Assembly: GCF_013391805.1 (NCBI RefSeq)
Contig: NZ_CP058364.1
Coordinates: forward strand, 1,240,501-1,304,500
Reading direction: 5' to 3'
DNA from: Galbibacter sp. BG1
Lineage (GTDB): Bacteria; Bacteroidota; Bacteroidia; Flavobacteriales; Flavobacteriaceae
Length of the DNA: 64,000 nt
A program made the translations under genes and the position numbers. The notes under the pieces were generated by a model. It did no database searches. It was not told the origin of the DNA and saw nothing but the letters and a program-made list of their open reading frames with translations. Of the stretch, positions 25,809-34,639 are shown one piece after another. Position 1 is the stretch's first letter; the number at the start of each line of letters is the position of its first letter.

Positions 25809-25945
25809 ATATTTTTTTGATTGGTAAGCGAATATAACTTCTATAAAGTATAAAAATGTTAAAAAACATTTAATAAAACAAGTGTTTATAACGATTGTTA
25901 TTCCCTTTTCTTAATTTGCGTTGCTTTATAATCTAAAGAACTTTA

Positions 25946-26803
25946 ATGAAGTTATACACCATTGAAACCGGAAATTTTAAATTAGACGGTGGAGCTATGT
26001 TTGGCGTGGTTCCAAAATCTATTTGGAATAAAACCAATCCGGCTGATGCAAATAATATGATTGATATTGCCGCAAGGTCTTTACTTATTGAGGATGGCGA
26101 TCGGCTAATTCTTATCGATACCGGTATGGGCAACAAACAATCTGATAAATTTTTTGGTTATTATTATCTATGGGGAGACGACAATATAGATAAATCCCTA
26201 GCCGAGCACGGTTTTCACAGGGACGATATTACCGATGTTTTTTTAACACATCTACACTTCGACCATTGCGGAGGAAGCATTCAAATAAACGAAAAAGGGA
26301 TTTTAGAACCCGCGTTTAAAAATGCTCGTTTTTGGAGCAATGAAGACCATTGGAATTGGGCAACCAAACCCAATGCCAGGGAAAAAGCTTCCTTTTTAAA
26401 AGAAAACATTCTACCCATTGGAGAAAGTGGGCAACTTCATTTTCTTCCGGTTCCAGAAAATAATTTTTTAACGAATTGCGAACTCGGTTTCGATGTCCTA
26501 TTTGTAAACGGACATACAGATAAGCAGATGATTCCGCAATTAACCTACAAAGGCAAAACCTTGGTCTTTATGGCAGATTTACTACCTACCGTAGGGCATA
26601 TCCCGCTTCCTTTTGTGATGGGATACGACACCAGGCCGCTATTGACTCTGGAAGAAAAGAAAGAATTCTTGGACACCGCAGTTGCAAAAGACTACTATTT
26701 ATTATTGGAACACGACGCACACAATGAGGTGTGCACACTTCAAAACACAGAAAAGGGCGCGAGACTTAAAGAAACCTTTTCCTTTAAAGAATTATTTAAT
26801 TAA
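25946..26803 (+). CDS. MBL-fold metallo-hydrolase (AHL-lactonase-like branch)
   Basis: 285 aa metallo-beta-lactamase-fold hydrolase with the HxHxDH motif in THLHFDHCGGS (about 106-116), a further His in VNGHTDKQ and Asp in FMADLLPT, and the late His in LLEHDAHN. The set resembles bimetal lactonase/hydrolase members. No signal peptide, so cytoplasmic. The substrate is unknown; lactonase activity is only one possibility. Followed 10 bases later by an S8 protease lipoprotein, so they may form an operon. Confidence 0.88.
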   Translation: MKLYTIETGNFKLDGGAMFGVVPKSIWNKTNPADANNMIDIAARSLLIEDGDRLILIDTGMGNKQSDKFFGYYYLWGDDNIDKSLAEHGFHRDDITDVFLTHLHFDHCGGSIQINEKGILEPAFKNARFWSNEDHWNWATKPNAREKASFLKENILPIGESGQLHFLPVPENNFLTNCELGFDVLFVNGHTDKQMIPQLTYKGKTLVFMADLLPTVGHIPLPFVMGYDTRPLLTLEEKKEFLDTAVAKDYYLLLEHDAHNEVCTLQNTEKGARLKETFSFKELFN

Positions 26804-26813
26804 AATTTGAACG

Positions 26814-28445
26814 ATGAATATTAGAAAATCCGTTGTATCCTTAGCGATCGCAACTACAATTTTGGCGGGTTGTGGATCTCCTGCTATTTTATTGACTCCT
26901 GAAGAAAACATAGATACGGTACATCTAAAAGTGGAAGAACTTACCGATGCCCAGCTGAAGCATTGGAGCCATGACGATTTACTTGCAGATACCATCCCAG
27001 GGATGAGCGTAGATAAAGCGTATGCCGAAATCTTTAATAAGATTGAAGCCCTAAAACCAACCACGGTAATTGTTGGTGTTTTAGATTCTGGAGTGGATAT
27101 TGAGCATCCAGACCTTAAAAATGTTATTTGGACGAATGAAGACGAAATTCCGGGAAATGGAATAGATGATGATAAAAATGGTTTTGTAGACGATATCCAT
27201 GGATGGAACTTTTTGGGAGAAGCCAACGACGAGCAACTGGAATTCGTGCGCATTTTGGCAAAAGGAGATGATGGATCGGAGTTGTACAAAAAAGCCAAGG
27301 CGGAGTACGATGAAAAGTATCAAGAGGCCGTTCAAAACAAAACACGTTATGAGCAGATATTACAATCGGTTACGGAGGCAGACAAGCTACTTCAAAAAGA
27401 GTTAGAAAAAGAGACCTACACAGCAGAGGATTTGGCAAATATTTCTTCGGAAGATCCAAAAGTACAACAAGCCGCAGCCGCGATGAGCCAGATGTTCACT
27501 TTTGAAGATTCTGTGCCTGCACTTAAAAAAGACCTTAAGGAAGGAATAGAACATTTTACAGACCAACTGAATTACAACCTGAACAAAGATTTTGACGGAA
27601 GATCTATTGTTGGTGACAACCCAGATGATATAAACGATATTGGTTACGGAAATAACGACGTAATTGGAGATAAGGATCACGCCAAACACGGTACACACGT
27701 TTCTGGGATTATTGCTGCACAACGTAACAACAACATAGGAATGGATGGTGTTGCAGACCATGTAAAAATTATGCCTGTAAGAACGGTTCCAAATGGAGAT
27801 GAGTACGACAAAGATGTTGCTTTAGCTATTCGGTATGCAGTAGATAATGGAGCAAAAGTTATTAACGGGAGCTTTGGTAAATATTACTCCCCACACAAGG
27901 AATGGGTTTGGGAAGCCATTAAGTACGCGGCTTCCAAAGATGTTTTAATTGTAAAAGCAGCTGGTAATGAGTCTTTCGATTTAGATGAAAACAATGTGTA
28001 TCCCAACGATAGTGAAAACAACAGTGCAGAAATAGCCAATAATTTTCTTACGGTAGGCGCTTTAAACTATGAATACGGGCCGGAAATGGTAGCTCCTTTT
28101 TCCAACTACGGGAAAAACAATGTAGATGTTTTTGCACCGGGCACAAAAATTTGGTCTACCGTTCCCAACAATGAATACGAATATTTACAAGGAACTTCTA
28201 TGGCAGCGCCAGGCGTTGCGGGAGTTGCTGCATTAATAAGAGCTTATTACCCTAAGCTTAAAGCTGGAGAGGTTAAGAAGATTATCATGCAATCTGGACT
28301 TACATCTACAGCAAATGTAATTTTAGGCGGTAACCCTAACTATAAAAAACCATTTAAAGAGGCCTCAAAGTCGGGTAAAATGGTGAATTTATACAATGCT
28401 ATGATCCTTGCAGATAAAGTAGCTAACGGAAAAGTAAAATTATAG
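26814..28445 (+). CDS. S8 subtilisin-like serine protease, lipoprotein, with a large insert
   Basis: 543 aa secreted serine protease. Signal peptide with lipobox LAGC (Cys20). Catalytic triad D91 (VLDSGVDIEHPD), H292 (HGTHVSGIIAA) and S462 (GTSMAAPGVAG), with oxyanion N385. The distance D91-H292 is 201 residues against about 32 in subtilisin. The insert (about 135-285) is rich in Lys/Glu and predicted helical, and ends in an Asp/Asn-rich stretch that may bind calcium. Lies 10 bases after the MBL hydrolase gene. Probably acts at the cell surface or in the periplasm. Confidence 0.93.
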   Translation: MNIRKSVVSLAIATTILAGCGSPAILLTPEENIDTVHLKVEELTDAQLKHWSHDDLLADTIPGMSVDKAYAEIFNKIEALKPTTVIVGVLDSGVDIEHPDLKNVIWTNEDEIPGNGIDDDKNGFVDDIHGWNFLGEANDEQLEFVRILAKGDDGSELYKKAKAEYDEKYQEAVQNKTRYEQILQSVTEADKLLQKELEKETYTAEDLANISSEDPKVQQAAAAMSQMFTFEDSVPALKKDLKEGIEHFTDQLNYNLNKDFDGRSIVGDNPDDINDIGYGNNDVIGDKDHAKHGTHVSGIIAAQRNNNIGMDGVADHVKIMPVRTVPNGDEYDKDVALAIRYAVDNGAKVINGSFGKYYSPHKEWVWEAIKYAASKDVLIVKAAGNESFDLDENNVYPNDSENNSAEIANNFLTVGALNYEYGPEMVAPFSNYGKNNVDVFAPGTKIWSTVPNNEYEYLQGTSMAAPGVAGVAALIRAYYPKLKAGEVKKIIMQSGLTSTANVILGGNPNYKKPFKEASKSGKMVNLYNAMILADKVANGKVKL

Positions 28446-28472
28446 AATCGAGATAGGTTATTAAAATTGTGG

Positions 28473-28556
28473 GATGTCACTCTAAGCGCTTGTGCTGAAC
28501 ATAGCTTCAGTATGTCGAAGGGAATAAAAATACTTCGAAAAGCTTAGCATGACATC
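28473..28556. repeat. Dispersed hairpin repeat
   Basis: Ends GATGTCA (28473-28479) and TGACATC (28550-28556) are inverted, and TAAGC/GCTTA continue the stem. The inner sequence carries CGCTTGTGCTGAACATAGC and CAGTATGTCGAAG, shared with 30492-30582 and, partly, 17001-17048. Located between the S8 and M1 peptidase genes. Confidence 0.75.
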
Positions 28557-28598
28557 AAACAACTATTTTATAATTCTTCTCACGGAAAATTAAACCTT

Positions 28599-30482
28599 AT
28601 GAAACGAACTTTTTTAACTTCAATTGGACTTAGCGTAGCAATGCTTTCGCAAGTTTTTGCAACTACGCCAAGAAATCCTTCAGAAGAAGGTAATGAAGCC
28701 GCTCCAAATTCAACTACTTACTGGCAACAGCATGTAGATTATAAAATGGAAGTGGAGATGAATGTGAAAAACTTTCAATATACAGGGACACAAGAATTGA
28801 AATACACTAACAATTCTCCTGATACTCTACAGACCGTTTTCTATCATTTGTTCTTTAACGCTTTTCAGCCGGGGAGCGAAATGGATGTAAGAAGCAGAAC
28901 GATTGCAGATCCCGACAAAAGAGTTGGAGATCGTATTAGTAAATTATCCCCTTCAGAAATAGGATATTTAAAAGTTAGCAGTCTCAAACAAGATGGCGCT
29001 CCTATTCAGTATAATGAAGAAGGAACCATTTTAGAAGTTACCCTCAACAAACCAATTCTTCCTGGAGAAACCGTAGAATTCGATATGGAATTTAACGGGC
29101 AGGTACCTCAGCAAATTAGAAGAAGCGGTAGAAATAATGCAGAAGGAGTGGCACTTTCCATGACGCAGTGGTATCCTAAATTGGCCGAATACGACTTTGA
29201 AGGTTGGCATCCAGACCCATATATTGGGCGTGAATTTCAAGGTGTTTGGGGCGATTTTGACGTAAAATTGACCATCGACAAGGATTATGTTGTTGGCGGA
29301 ACTGGCTATTTACAAAATCCTGAAGAAGTAGGGCATGGTTATTTGCCTGCAGGAACAAAGCAAAAAAAGGTTAAGGGAAAAACCCTTACGTGGCATTTCG
29401 TAGCACCTATGGTGCACGATTTTGCATGGGGGGCAGATCCAGAATTTATTCACGATACTTTAGAAACCCCGAGCGGTACAACGCTGCATTTCTTTTACAA
29501 AGACAATGACGAAATCAAGGAAAACTGGAAAAATCTTCAGCCTAAAACTGCAGAGATGTTGGAGTTTTACAATAAATACATCGGTAAGTACCCTTACAAG
29601 CAATATTCTGTAATTCAAGGTGGAGATGGCGGTATGGAGTATGCCATGTGTACTTTAATCACTGGAGAGCGTAAGTTTGGCAGCCTTGTAGGCGTTACGG
29701 CTCACGAATTTGCACATTCTTGGTTTCAGCATTTATTGGCCACCAATGAATCGAAACACGAATGGATGGACGAAGGTTTTACTTCCTTTATTTCTGACTT
29801 ATGTATGAATGAAATTATGGATGAAAACAAACCTAATCCATTTGAAGGTGCCTACAAGAACTACATCTACCTTGCCAATTCCGGTAAAGAACAGCCACAA
29901 ACAACCCATGCCGATCGATATGTTTACAACCAAGCTTATGGAATCTCGGCATACAGCAAAGGGGAGGTTTTTTTAGCACAATTGGGGTATGTAATCGGAC
30001 AGGAAAAATTACTTAAAACCATTCAAAGATATTATGCCGATTTTAAGTTTAAGCATCCTACACCAAATGATTTTAAGCGCACTGCTGAAAAAGTATCTGG
30101 AATGCAACTAGATTGGTATTTGACTGATTGGACACAAACCACCAATACCATCGATTACAGCATTAAAAACGTTTCTGAAGAAGACGGGAAAACAAAAGTG
30201 GAAATGGAGCGTATTGGACTCATGCCAATGCCAATAGATGTTATGGTTTTCTTTAACGACGGTTCCATGAAATACTTCTATGCCCCCTTGAGAATGATGC
30301 ACGGAGAAAAATCGAATCCCTTTGAAGTAGAAAGAAAAGTCTTGCCAGACTGGCCTTGGGCTTTCCCTACGTACGATTTTACTTTTGATGCTTCTTTAAA
30401 AGATGTAAAGGCTATTGTTATCGATCCATCGGAATTAATGGCCGATGTAGATAGAAGCAATAACACCTTTCAAACAGAATAA
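28599..30482 (+). CDS. M1-family zinc metallopeptidase (aminopeptidase N-like)
   Basis: 627 aa secreted zinc peptidase. Signal peptide about 1-21 with cut near QVFA. Beta-rich N-terminal domain (45-300). Catalytic domain with the GGMEYAM exopeptidase-type motif (344-350), HEFAH zinc motif (H369, H373) with E370, and third ligand E392 in EWMDEGF. A Tyr in NQAYGISAYSKG is the likely transition-state tyrosine. The C-terminal domain ends in a beta segment without an obvious T9SS tail. Single gene flanked by two dispersed repeats. Confidence 0.92.
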   Translation: MKRTFLTSIGLSVAMLSQVFATTPRNPSEEGNEAAPNSTTYWQQHVDYKMEVEMNVKNFQYTGTQELKYTNNSPDTLQTVFYHLFFNAFQPGSEMDVRSRTIADPDKRVGDRISKLSPSEIGYLKVSSLKQDGAPIQYNEEGTILEVTLNKPILPGETVEFDMEFNGQVPQQIRRSGRNNAEGVALSMTQWYPKLAEYDFEGWHPDPYIGREFQGVWGDFDVKLTIDKDYVVGGTGYLQNPEEVGHGYLPAGTKQKKVKGKTLTWHFVAPMVHDFAWGADPEFIHDTLETPSGTTLHFFYKDNDEIKENWKNLQPKTAEMLEFYNKYIGKYPYKQYSVIQGGDGGMEYAMCTLITGERKFGSLVGVTAHEFAHSWFQHLLATNESKHEWMDEGFTSFISDLCMNEIMDENKPNPFEGAYKNYIYLANSGKEQPQTTHADRYVYNQAYGISAYSKGEVFLAQLGYVIGQEKLLKTIQRYYADFKFKHPTPNDFKRTAEKVSGMQLDWYLTDWTQTTNTIDYSIKNVSEEDGKTKVEMERIGLMPMPIDVMVFFNDGSMKYFYAPLRMMHGEKSNPFEVERKVLPDWPWAFPTYDFTFDASLKDVKAIVIDPSELMADVDRSNNTFQTE

Positions 30483-30491
30483 TAAATTCTA

Positions 30492-30582
30492 GTCAAACTG
30501 AACGCTTGTGCTGAACATAGCTTAAGTATGTCGAAGTTCGTATTGCCTTTTGAAAGTCTTCGACGGGCTCAGACTGACATCC
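30492..30582. repeat. Dispersed hairpin repeat upstream of rnpA
   Basis: Starts GTCAAACTGAACGCTTGTG and closes with CTTCGACGGGCTCAGACTGA, so the ends are inverted (GTCA..CTGA against TCAG..TGAC). It shares a core of about 34 bases with the 28473 copy, with one mismatch (C/A in the CTTCAG segment). The longest rnpA reading frame begins inside this repeat, which is not the real start. Confidence 0.75.
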
Positions 30583-30618
30583 ATTATAAGAAAAGGCTTT
30601 TTTACAAAAGTCTTTTCT

Positions 30619-30626
30619 TATTTTTG
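30619..30626 (+). promoter_or_regulatory. -7 box of rnpA
   Basis: TATTTTTG matches TAnnTTTG. It predicts a transcript start near 30631, about 14 bases before the ATG at 30645, which supports that start over upstream in-frame codons. Confidence 0.55.
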
Positions 30627-30644
30627 GATATTTATAGACAATAC

Positions 30645-31040
30645 ATGGATCAATCATTTCCTAAAAAAGAAAAGCTCAAGAGCGCAACGCTCATTAGCAC
30701 ATTGTTTACAGAAGGGAATTCAGTATCCAAATATCCGCTTCGGCTTGTTTTTATGGAAATTGAAGAAACTGAAAAAATAAAGACCGCTGTTTCCGTGTCC
30801 AAACGCTCCTTTAAAAAAGCGGTAGATCGAAATCGGATAAAACGCCTGATGCGCGAGGCCTACCGACTTAACAAACATCTCTTTCTAAATACCGTTAAAG
30901 AGAATTCTCTCGCCTTTATGTTTTTATACACGGGAAAAGAAATGCCAACTTTGGAAAAACTAAACAGTTCGATGCTACGAATTCATCAAAAATTTGAAGA
31001 TTTTTACGCTTTGGGCAATTCAATTAAACATCAGAAATAA
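30645..31040 (+). CDS. rnpA: Ribonuclease P protein component
   Basis: Protein subunit of RNase P, which removes 5' leaders from pre-tRNAs. With the start at 30645 the product is 131 aa and begins MDQSFPKKEKLKSATLISTL, the typical family N-terminus. The RNA-binding signature is KKAVDRNRIKRLMREAYRLN (RNR motif). The frame extends upstream to 30528, but that part lies in a dispersed repeat and precedes the promoter, so it is rejected. rpmH is not adjacent here. Confidence 0.93.
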   Translation: MDQSFPKKEKLKSATLISTLFTEGNSVSKYPLRLVFMEIEETEKIKTAVSVSKRSFKKAVDRNRIKRLMREAYRLNKHLFLNTVKENSLAFMFLYTGKEMPTLEKLNSSMLRIHQKFEDFYALGNSIKHQK

Positions 31041-31341
31041 CATTCTTACACCTTTCGGATATAAATTGCGCACACAACTGCTTGCGAACAAAATCCATTC
31101 AAAATCTATAAAAAAGCTATTCCGGACGGTCGTAATCAGAGGTTTTAATAACGATCTCACTACTTTAAATTCCAATCAATTTTAAAAGAATAAGAAGAAA
31201 CTTAAATGAGATAAAAGAAAATCTAAGTCTTACCTTTTTCCGATTGTTCATTCTTAGGGTATAGGCTTTTGTATTTTTTTAGTAATTTACATAACTTTTT
31301 AGAAGGAATCCGTTTATATTTAGCGTAAAAATGAAGGCTCT
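31041..31341 (+). other. Gap between rnpA and the S41 protease, with a 4-codon leader ORF
   Basis: I see no gene or terminator in most of these 301 bases, which are AT-rich. At 31331 an ATG starts a four-codon ORF (Met-Lys-Ala-Leu) whose TGA overlaps the protease ATG (CTATGA at 31340-31345). A one-mismatch -7 box TATATTTA lies about 15 bases before it. The arrangement could couple re-initiation at the protease start, but may be chance. Confidence 0.35.
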
Positions 31342-32958
31342 ATGAAGAAGAAAATTATTATCCCTGCACTTGCCATTCTCGTTTTATTTGTTGGTACCAG
31401 TTTTAAAAACGACTTTTTTGAAATTGCCAAACAAGTAGAAATTTTTACTACGTTATTCAAGGAACTTAACATGAATTATGTAGACGAAACCAATCCGGCA
31501 GAATTGATGGACACTGCTATAAAAAGCATGCTGGAAGATTTAGATCCCTACACCAACTTTATGAACGAACAGGATGTGGAAGGATTTAAAATTAGCAACG
31601 CTGGGGAATATTCGGGCATAGGTGCGGTGGTAAAAAGTTATGATGACAAATTATTGGTTATAGAGCCGTATGAAGGTTACCCAGCTGATAAAGCTGGACT
31701 TAAAGCAGGTGATGAAATCATTAAAATAGGGGATATAAAGGTTTCTGACTTTAAAGAAGACGCTACCGAACTTTTAAAGGGTGCTAAAAAGAGCGACGTG
31801 GAACTCACTTTTTTAAGACAAGGAAAGACTATGACAACGGCTGTCTCCCGAGATGAGATAGAAATTGATGCTGTACCTTATTTCAATATGATCAATCCTG
31901 AAACTGGCTATATCGTCCTTTCTAAATTTAACAGTAAAGCTTCCAAACAAACAGAAGAAGCTTTGGAAGAATTGAAAAGTAAAGGTGCCAAAAAGATTGT
32001 ATTGGATTTAAGAGGGAATCCTGGCGGGTTGTTAACGGAAGCCATTAACGTTTGCAACTTATTTGTGCCTAAAAAAGAACTAATTGTAAGCACCAAATCG
32101 AAAGTAAAGAAATTCAATCAAGAATATTATACCAGAAAAAATCCCGTAGATACAGAAATCCCATTAGTAATTTTAATTAACGGCCGAAGTGCTTCCGCAA
32201 GCGAAATTGTGAGCGGTGCACTGCAGGATTTAGATCGCGCCGTGATTGTGGGGGCGCGCAGTTTTGGAAAAGGTCTAGTACAACGCCCCATAAAACTAAA
32301 TTATGGAACCCAATTAAAAGTTACTATTTCCAGATACTATACCCCTAGCGGTCGCTGCATACAATCTATGGATTATTGGAATCGCGATGAAGATGGAAAA
32401 GCGGTGGTAAACAAACAGTTTAACGAATTTACCACCCGAAACGGAAGAAAAGTATACGACGGTGGAGGAGTTAAGCCAGATGTGGAAGTTGCCAAATTAA
32501 AAGATAATAGCCTTACCACTGCCCTTCAAATTAATAATGTGCTGTTCGATTTTGCTACGGAATATTACTACGAGCACCCCGTAAACAATATGTCTCAATT
32601 CGATTTTTCTGAAAGTGATTATCAAGAGTTTAAGAATTACGTAAAAGAAAGCGGATTTACTTATGAAACAAAGACGGAAAAGGCCCTAAAAAAAGTCATG
32701 AACAGTGAAGAGATAGACGAATTTGGGGAATCTGTTAAAAATGACTACAAAAAACTGCTTACAGATATTAATGAAAGTAAACTAGCCTCTTTAGACAACT
32801 ACAAGCAAAGTATTACCAAAAACATTGAGGACGAATTAATCGTTCGATATTTCTACCGAGATGGCCTATACGACTATTACCTACAAAATGACGACGCTAT
32901 AAAAACAGCAAATGCACTTTTAAAAGATCCTACTAAATATAAGAGTATATTGAAGTGA
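31342..32958 (+). CDS. S41-family C-terminal processing protease (CtpA-like)
   Basis: 538 aa. N-terminal signal or anchor (KIIIPALAILVLFVGTS), PDZ domain (about 83-165, with YPADKAGLKAGDEIIKI), and S41 catalytic core with S285 (SASASEI) and K310 (FGKG), the 25-residue spacing expected for the Ser/Lys dyad. The C-terminal 150 residues are helical. Tail-specific proteases of this type trim envelope or secreted proteins in the periplasm. The gene is monocistronic. Confidence 0.93.
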   Translation: MKKKIIIPALAILVLFVGTSFKNDFFEIAKQVEIFTTLFKELNMNYVDETNPAELMDTAIKSMLEDLDPYTNFMNEQDVEGFKISNAGEYSGIGAVVKSYDDKLLVIEPYEGYPADKAGLKAGDEIIKIGDIKVSDFKEDATELLKGAKKSDVELTFLRQGKTMTTAVSRDEIEIDAVPYFNMINPETGYIVLSKFNSKASKQTEEALEELKSKGAKKIVLDLRGNPGGLLTEAINVCNLFVPKKELIVSTKSKVKKFNQEYYTRKNPVDTEIPLVILINGRSASASEIVSGALQDLDRAVIVGARSFGKGLVQRPIKLNYGTQLKVTISRYYTPSGRCIQSMDYWNRDEDGKAVVNKQFNEFTTRNGRKVYDGGGVKPDVEVAKLKDNSLTTALQINNVLFDFATEYYYEHPVNNMSQFDFSESDYQEFKNYVKESGFTYETKTEKALKKVMNSEEIDEFGESVKNDYKKLLTDINESKLASLDNYKQSITKNIEDELIVRYFYRDGLYDYYLQNDDAIKTANALLKDPTKYKSILK

Positions 32959-32970
32959 TTTTTTTTGACT

Positions 32971-33471
32971 CTACTCAGACATTTTTTTTATAAAGACAGG
33001 ATGAGCAAAAGTATATTCAATAGAGGAAATTTTAAAACTCCCATCTTTCTGTTCAAGAAATACTTCATCCAAAATATATCCGTTTAAAAAACTAGGTCCT
33101 ATGCCTTTGAGCTTGATGTCATAAATTGGAATAACATTCTTGGAATTTATCATTACAAATGTGTCTTTTACTTTGTTTTTTAGCTCCTCCAAAGTTTTGA
33201 GTTTTGAGTTGCTCTGAGTAAAAAATGCTGTAACATATCTTTTTTCGTTTTTACCTAATTCTATTGAGTCAAACTCAGAGTTGTATGTAATCATCCCGTT
33301 AATTCTATGGCCAAACGAAATGGTATCGGGCAGTTCAACAAAAATTTTTATTTTTTGCTCTTTTTTTACTCCGCTTACTTTGTCTTCCTTGTTTAGGAAG
33401 CTGCAGGATATAAGAAAAAAAATACCTGTAAAGACTAAAAATTTATACTTATTTATCTTTAAGACCTTCAT
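32971..33471 (-). CDS. Lipoprotein of unknown function, second gene of an unknown pair
   Basis: The longest frame begins at 33525, but the ATG at 33471 (MKVLKINKYKFLVFTGIFFL) gives a clean lipoprotein signal with lipobox LISC, so this start is chosen: 166 aa. After the Cys comes a Lys-rich linker, then a beta-rich body (KIFVELPDTISFGHRINGMITYNS, then SSIEYTFAHPVFIKKM). No family recognised. It overlaps the 3' end of the preceding gene by 23 bases, so the two are tightly coupled. Confidence 0.7.
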   Translation of the reverse strand: MKVLKINKYKFLVFTGIFFLISCSFLNKEDKVSGVKKEQKIKIFVELPDTISFGHRINGMITYNSEFDSIELGKNEKRYVTAFFTQSNSKLKTLEELKNKVKDTFVMINSKNVIPIYDIKLKGIGPSFLNGYILDEVFLEQKDGSFKISSIEYTFAHPVFIKKMSE

Positions 33472-34510
33472 TGTATTTTTCAATAGCTTTCTCCAATTTG
33501 CTTTTATTAATAGAATCTCTTTCATCCATAATTTCTTTGGCTCGAATTGCCTCTACAATTGTATCCTTCCGTTTAATAGTCATAGTCTCGTAATAATATC
33601 CCCTAGAGGAACCAACGTGTGGATAATGGGTTTCTAAACTTATTTTAACTTTTTTCGGATTTATTTCCCTTCCCGAAAAAGCACTAAATTTTACACCCCA
33701 AACATCATCAATCGTCTCTACAATTTTTAGCTTTAACCCAATCGTTTGGTTAAAAATTCCTTTTGCTGTTTTATTCCCTCCTTTAAAATGACTTGCCCAA
33801 TTTTTATCAGCCTTTAATTTTCCAAAATCTGGGTTGTTATTTTTATTTGTTTTTGAGCCAACTTTTGAAAACTTTTTTAAAGCATCTATAGCTTCTCCCG
33901 TTTCCGCCCAAAAAATATCACTGTTCTTACCGCCTTCTCTTATTAAGCATAAATCACCACTATATCCGCCTTTATCATTGGCAAAACTCATACCTCCATA
34001 ACCATCTTTATTCCTGGAAAACCTCGTTTCGCTTCTTGGGGTAGATCCTGAGATATCAATGGAAAGGAAATTTTTCAACTCATTTCCCAGTCGATCCCAT
34101 TTAGCTCCATTAAAATCACGGTAATAATATTTTTCCCGTTTATGATCAATTTCATCGATCATGGATTGGTAAGTGCTCCTAAACTTATTGTACCAATTTT
34201 CAGTATGTGCATCAGAATCCTCGTTCGAATTAGCAGGAGGACCCGACGAAGGGGCTTCGATTACTTTTATATGTGTTCTAAATCCGTCGTAGGTGTTTTC
34301 AAAAGAATGCACATAAGAATAGGCTCCCCTAGATTCAACTTCTACTTGCATTTTAATGGTGTCCATTCGTCTTCTTAAGGAAGCTTTAAGTTTAGGAACC
34401 AAATTATAAGTGCTTTCGTTCATGGAAGCATTATTAAGCGTTGTTTGAACGCCCTGTTCGATATTTCGCTGAATATTTTGCTCTAAATGATGTCGCTTTA
34501 TACTGTCCAT
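33449..34510 (-). CDS. Hypothetical protein, first gene of an unknown pair
   Basis: 353 aa from the ATG at 34510 (MDSIKRHHLEQN); a TTG two codons earlier is less likely. No signal peptide, membrane segment or familiar domain. The N-terminal 75 residues are charged and helical (IQRNIEQGVQTTL, VPKLKASLRRRMDTIKMQVE). A central part is rich in Tyr, Asn, Gly and Lys (EKYYYRDFNGAKWDRLGNEL, DGYGGMSFANDKGGYSGDLC, IFWAETGEAIDALKKF). The C-terminus is helical and charged. It overlaps the following lipoprotein gene by 23 bases. A secreted effector with a lipoprotein immunity partner is possible, but nothing visible proves it. Confidence 0.65.
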   Translation of the reverse strand: MDSIKRHHLEQNIQRNIEQGVQTTLNNASMNESTYNLVPKLKASLRRRMDTIKMQVEVESRGAYSYVHSFENTYDGFRTHIKVIEAPSSGPPANSNEDSDAHTENWYNKFRSTYQSMIDEIDHKREKYYYRDFNGAKWDRLGNELKNFLSIDISGSTPRSETRFSRNKDGYGGMSFANDKGGYSGDLCLIREGGKNSDIFWAETGEAIDALKKFSKVGSKTNKNNNPDFGKLKADKNWASHFKGGNKTAKGIFNQTIGLKLKIVETIDDVWGVKFSAFSGREINPKKVKISLETHYPHVGSSRGYYYETMTIKRKDTIVEAIRAKEIMDERDSINKSKLEKAIEKYNEGLKDK

Positions 34511-34639
34511 AGTCAAGATTTGGTTGGTCTCGATATTGTAATTGAGTAAAGTTAAGAAAATTTATTACACAATATGTTTTAAAAAAACAATTGCAGCGCG
34601 ATATAATTATATTTAAATGAAGAATCGTATTTTAGTTGC

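Noticed and set aside
25180-25827. Plus-strand frame of 215 codons inside the antiporter
   Set aside because: Antisense shadow of membrane-segment codons; product is Ser/Thr/Lys-rich low complexity without domains.
26792-27298. Minus-strand frame of 168 codons at the S8 protease start
   Set aside because: Antisense of the lipoprotein signal and catalytic region; no support.
16999-30584. CRISPR array from the GTCGAAG repeats
   Set aside because: Copies are kilobases apart, without regular spacing or cas genes; they are dispersed elements.
33472-33525. Longer start of the lipoprotein at 32971
   Set aside because: The ATG at 33471 gives a clean signal peptide and lipobox; the extra 18 codons would precede it.
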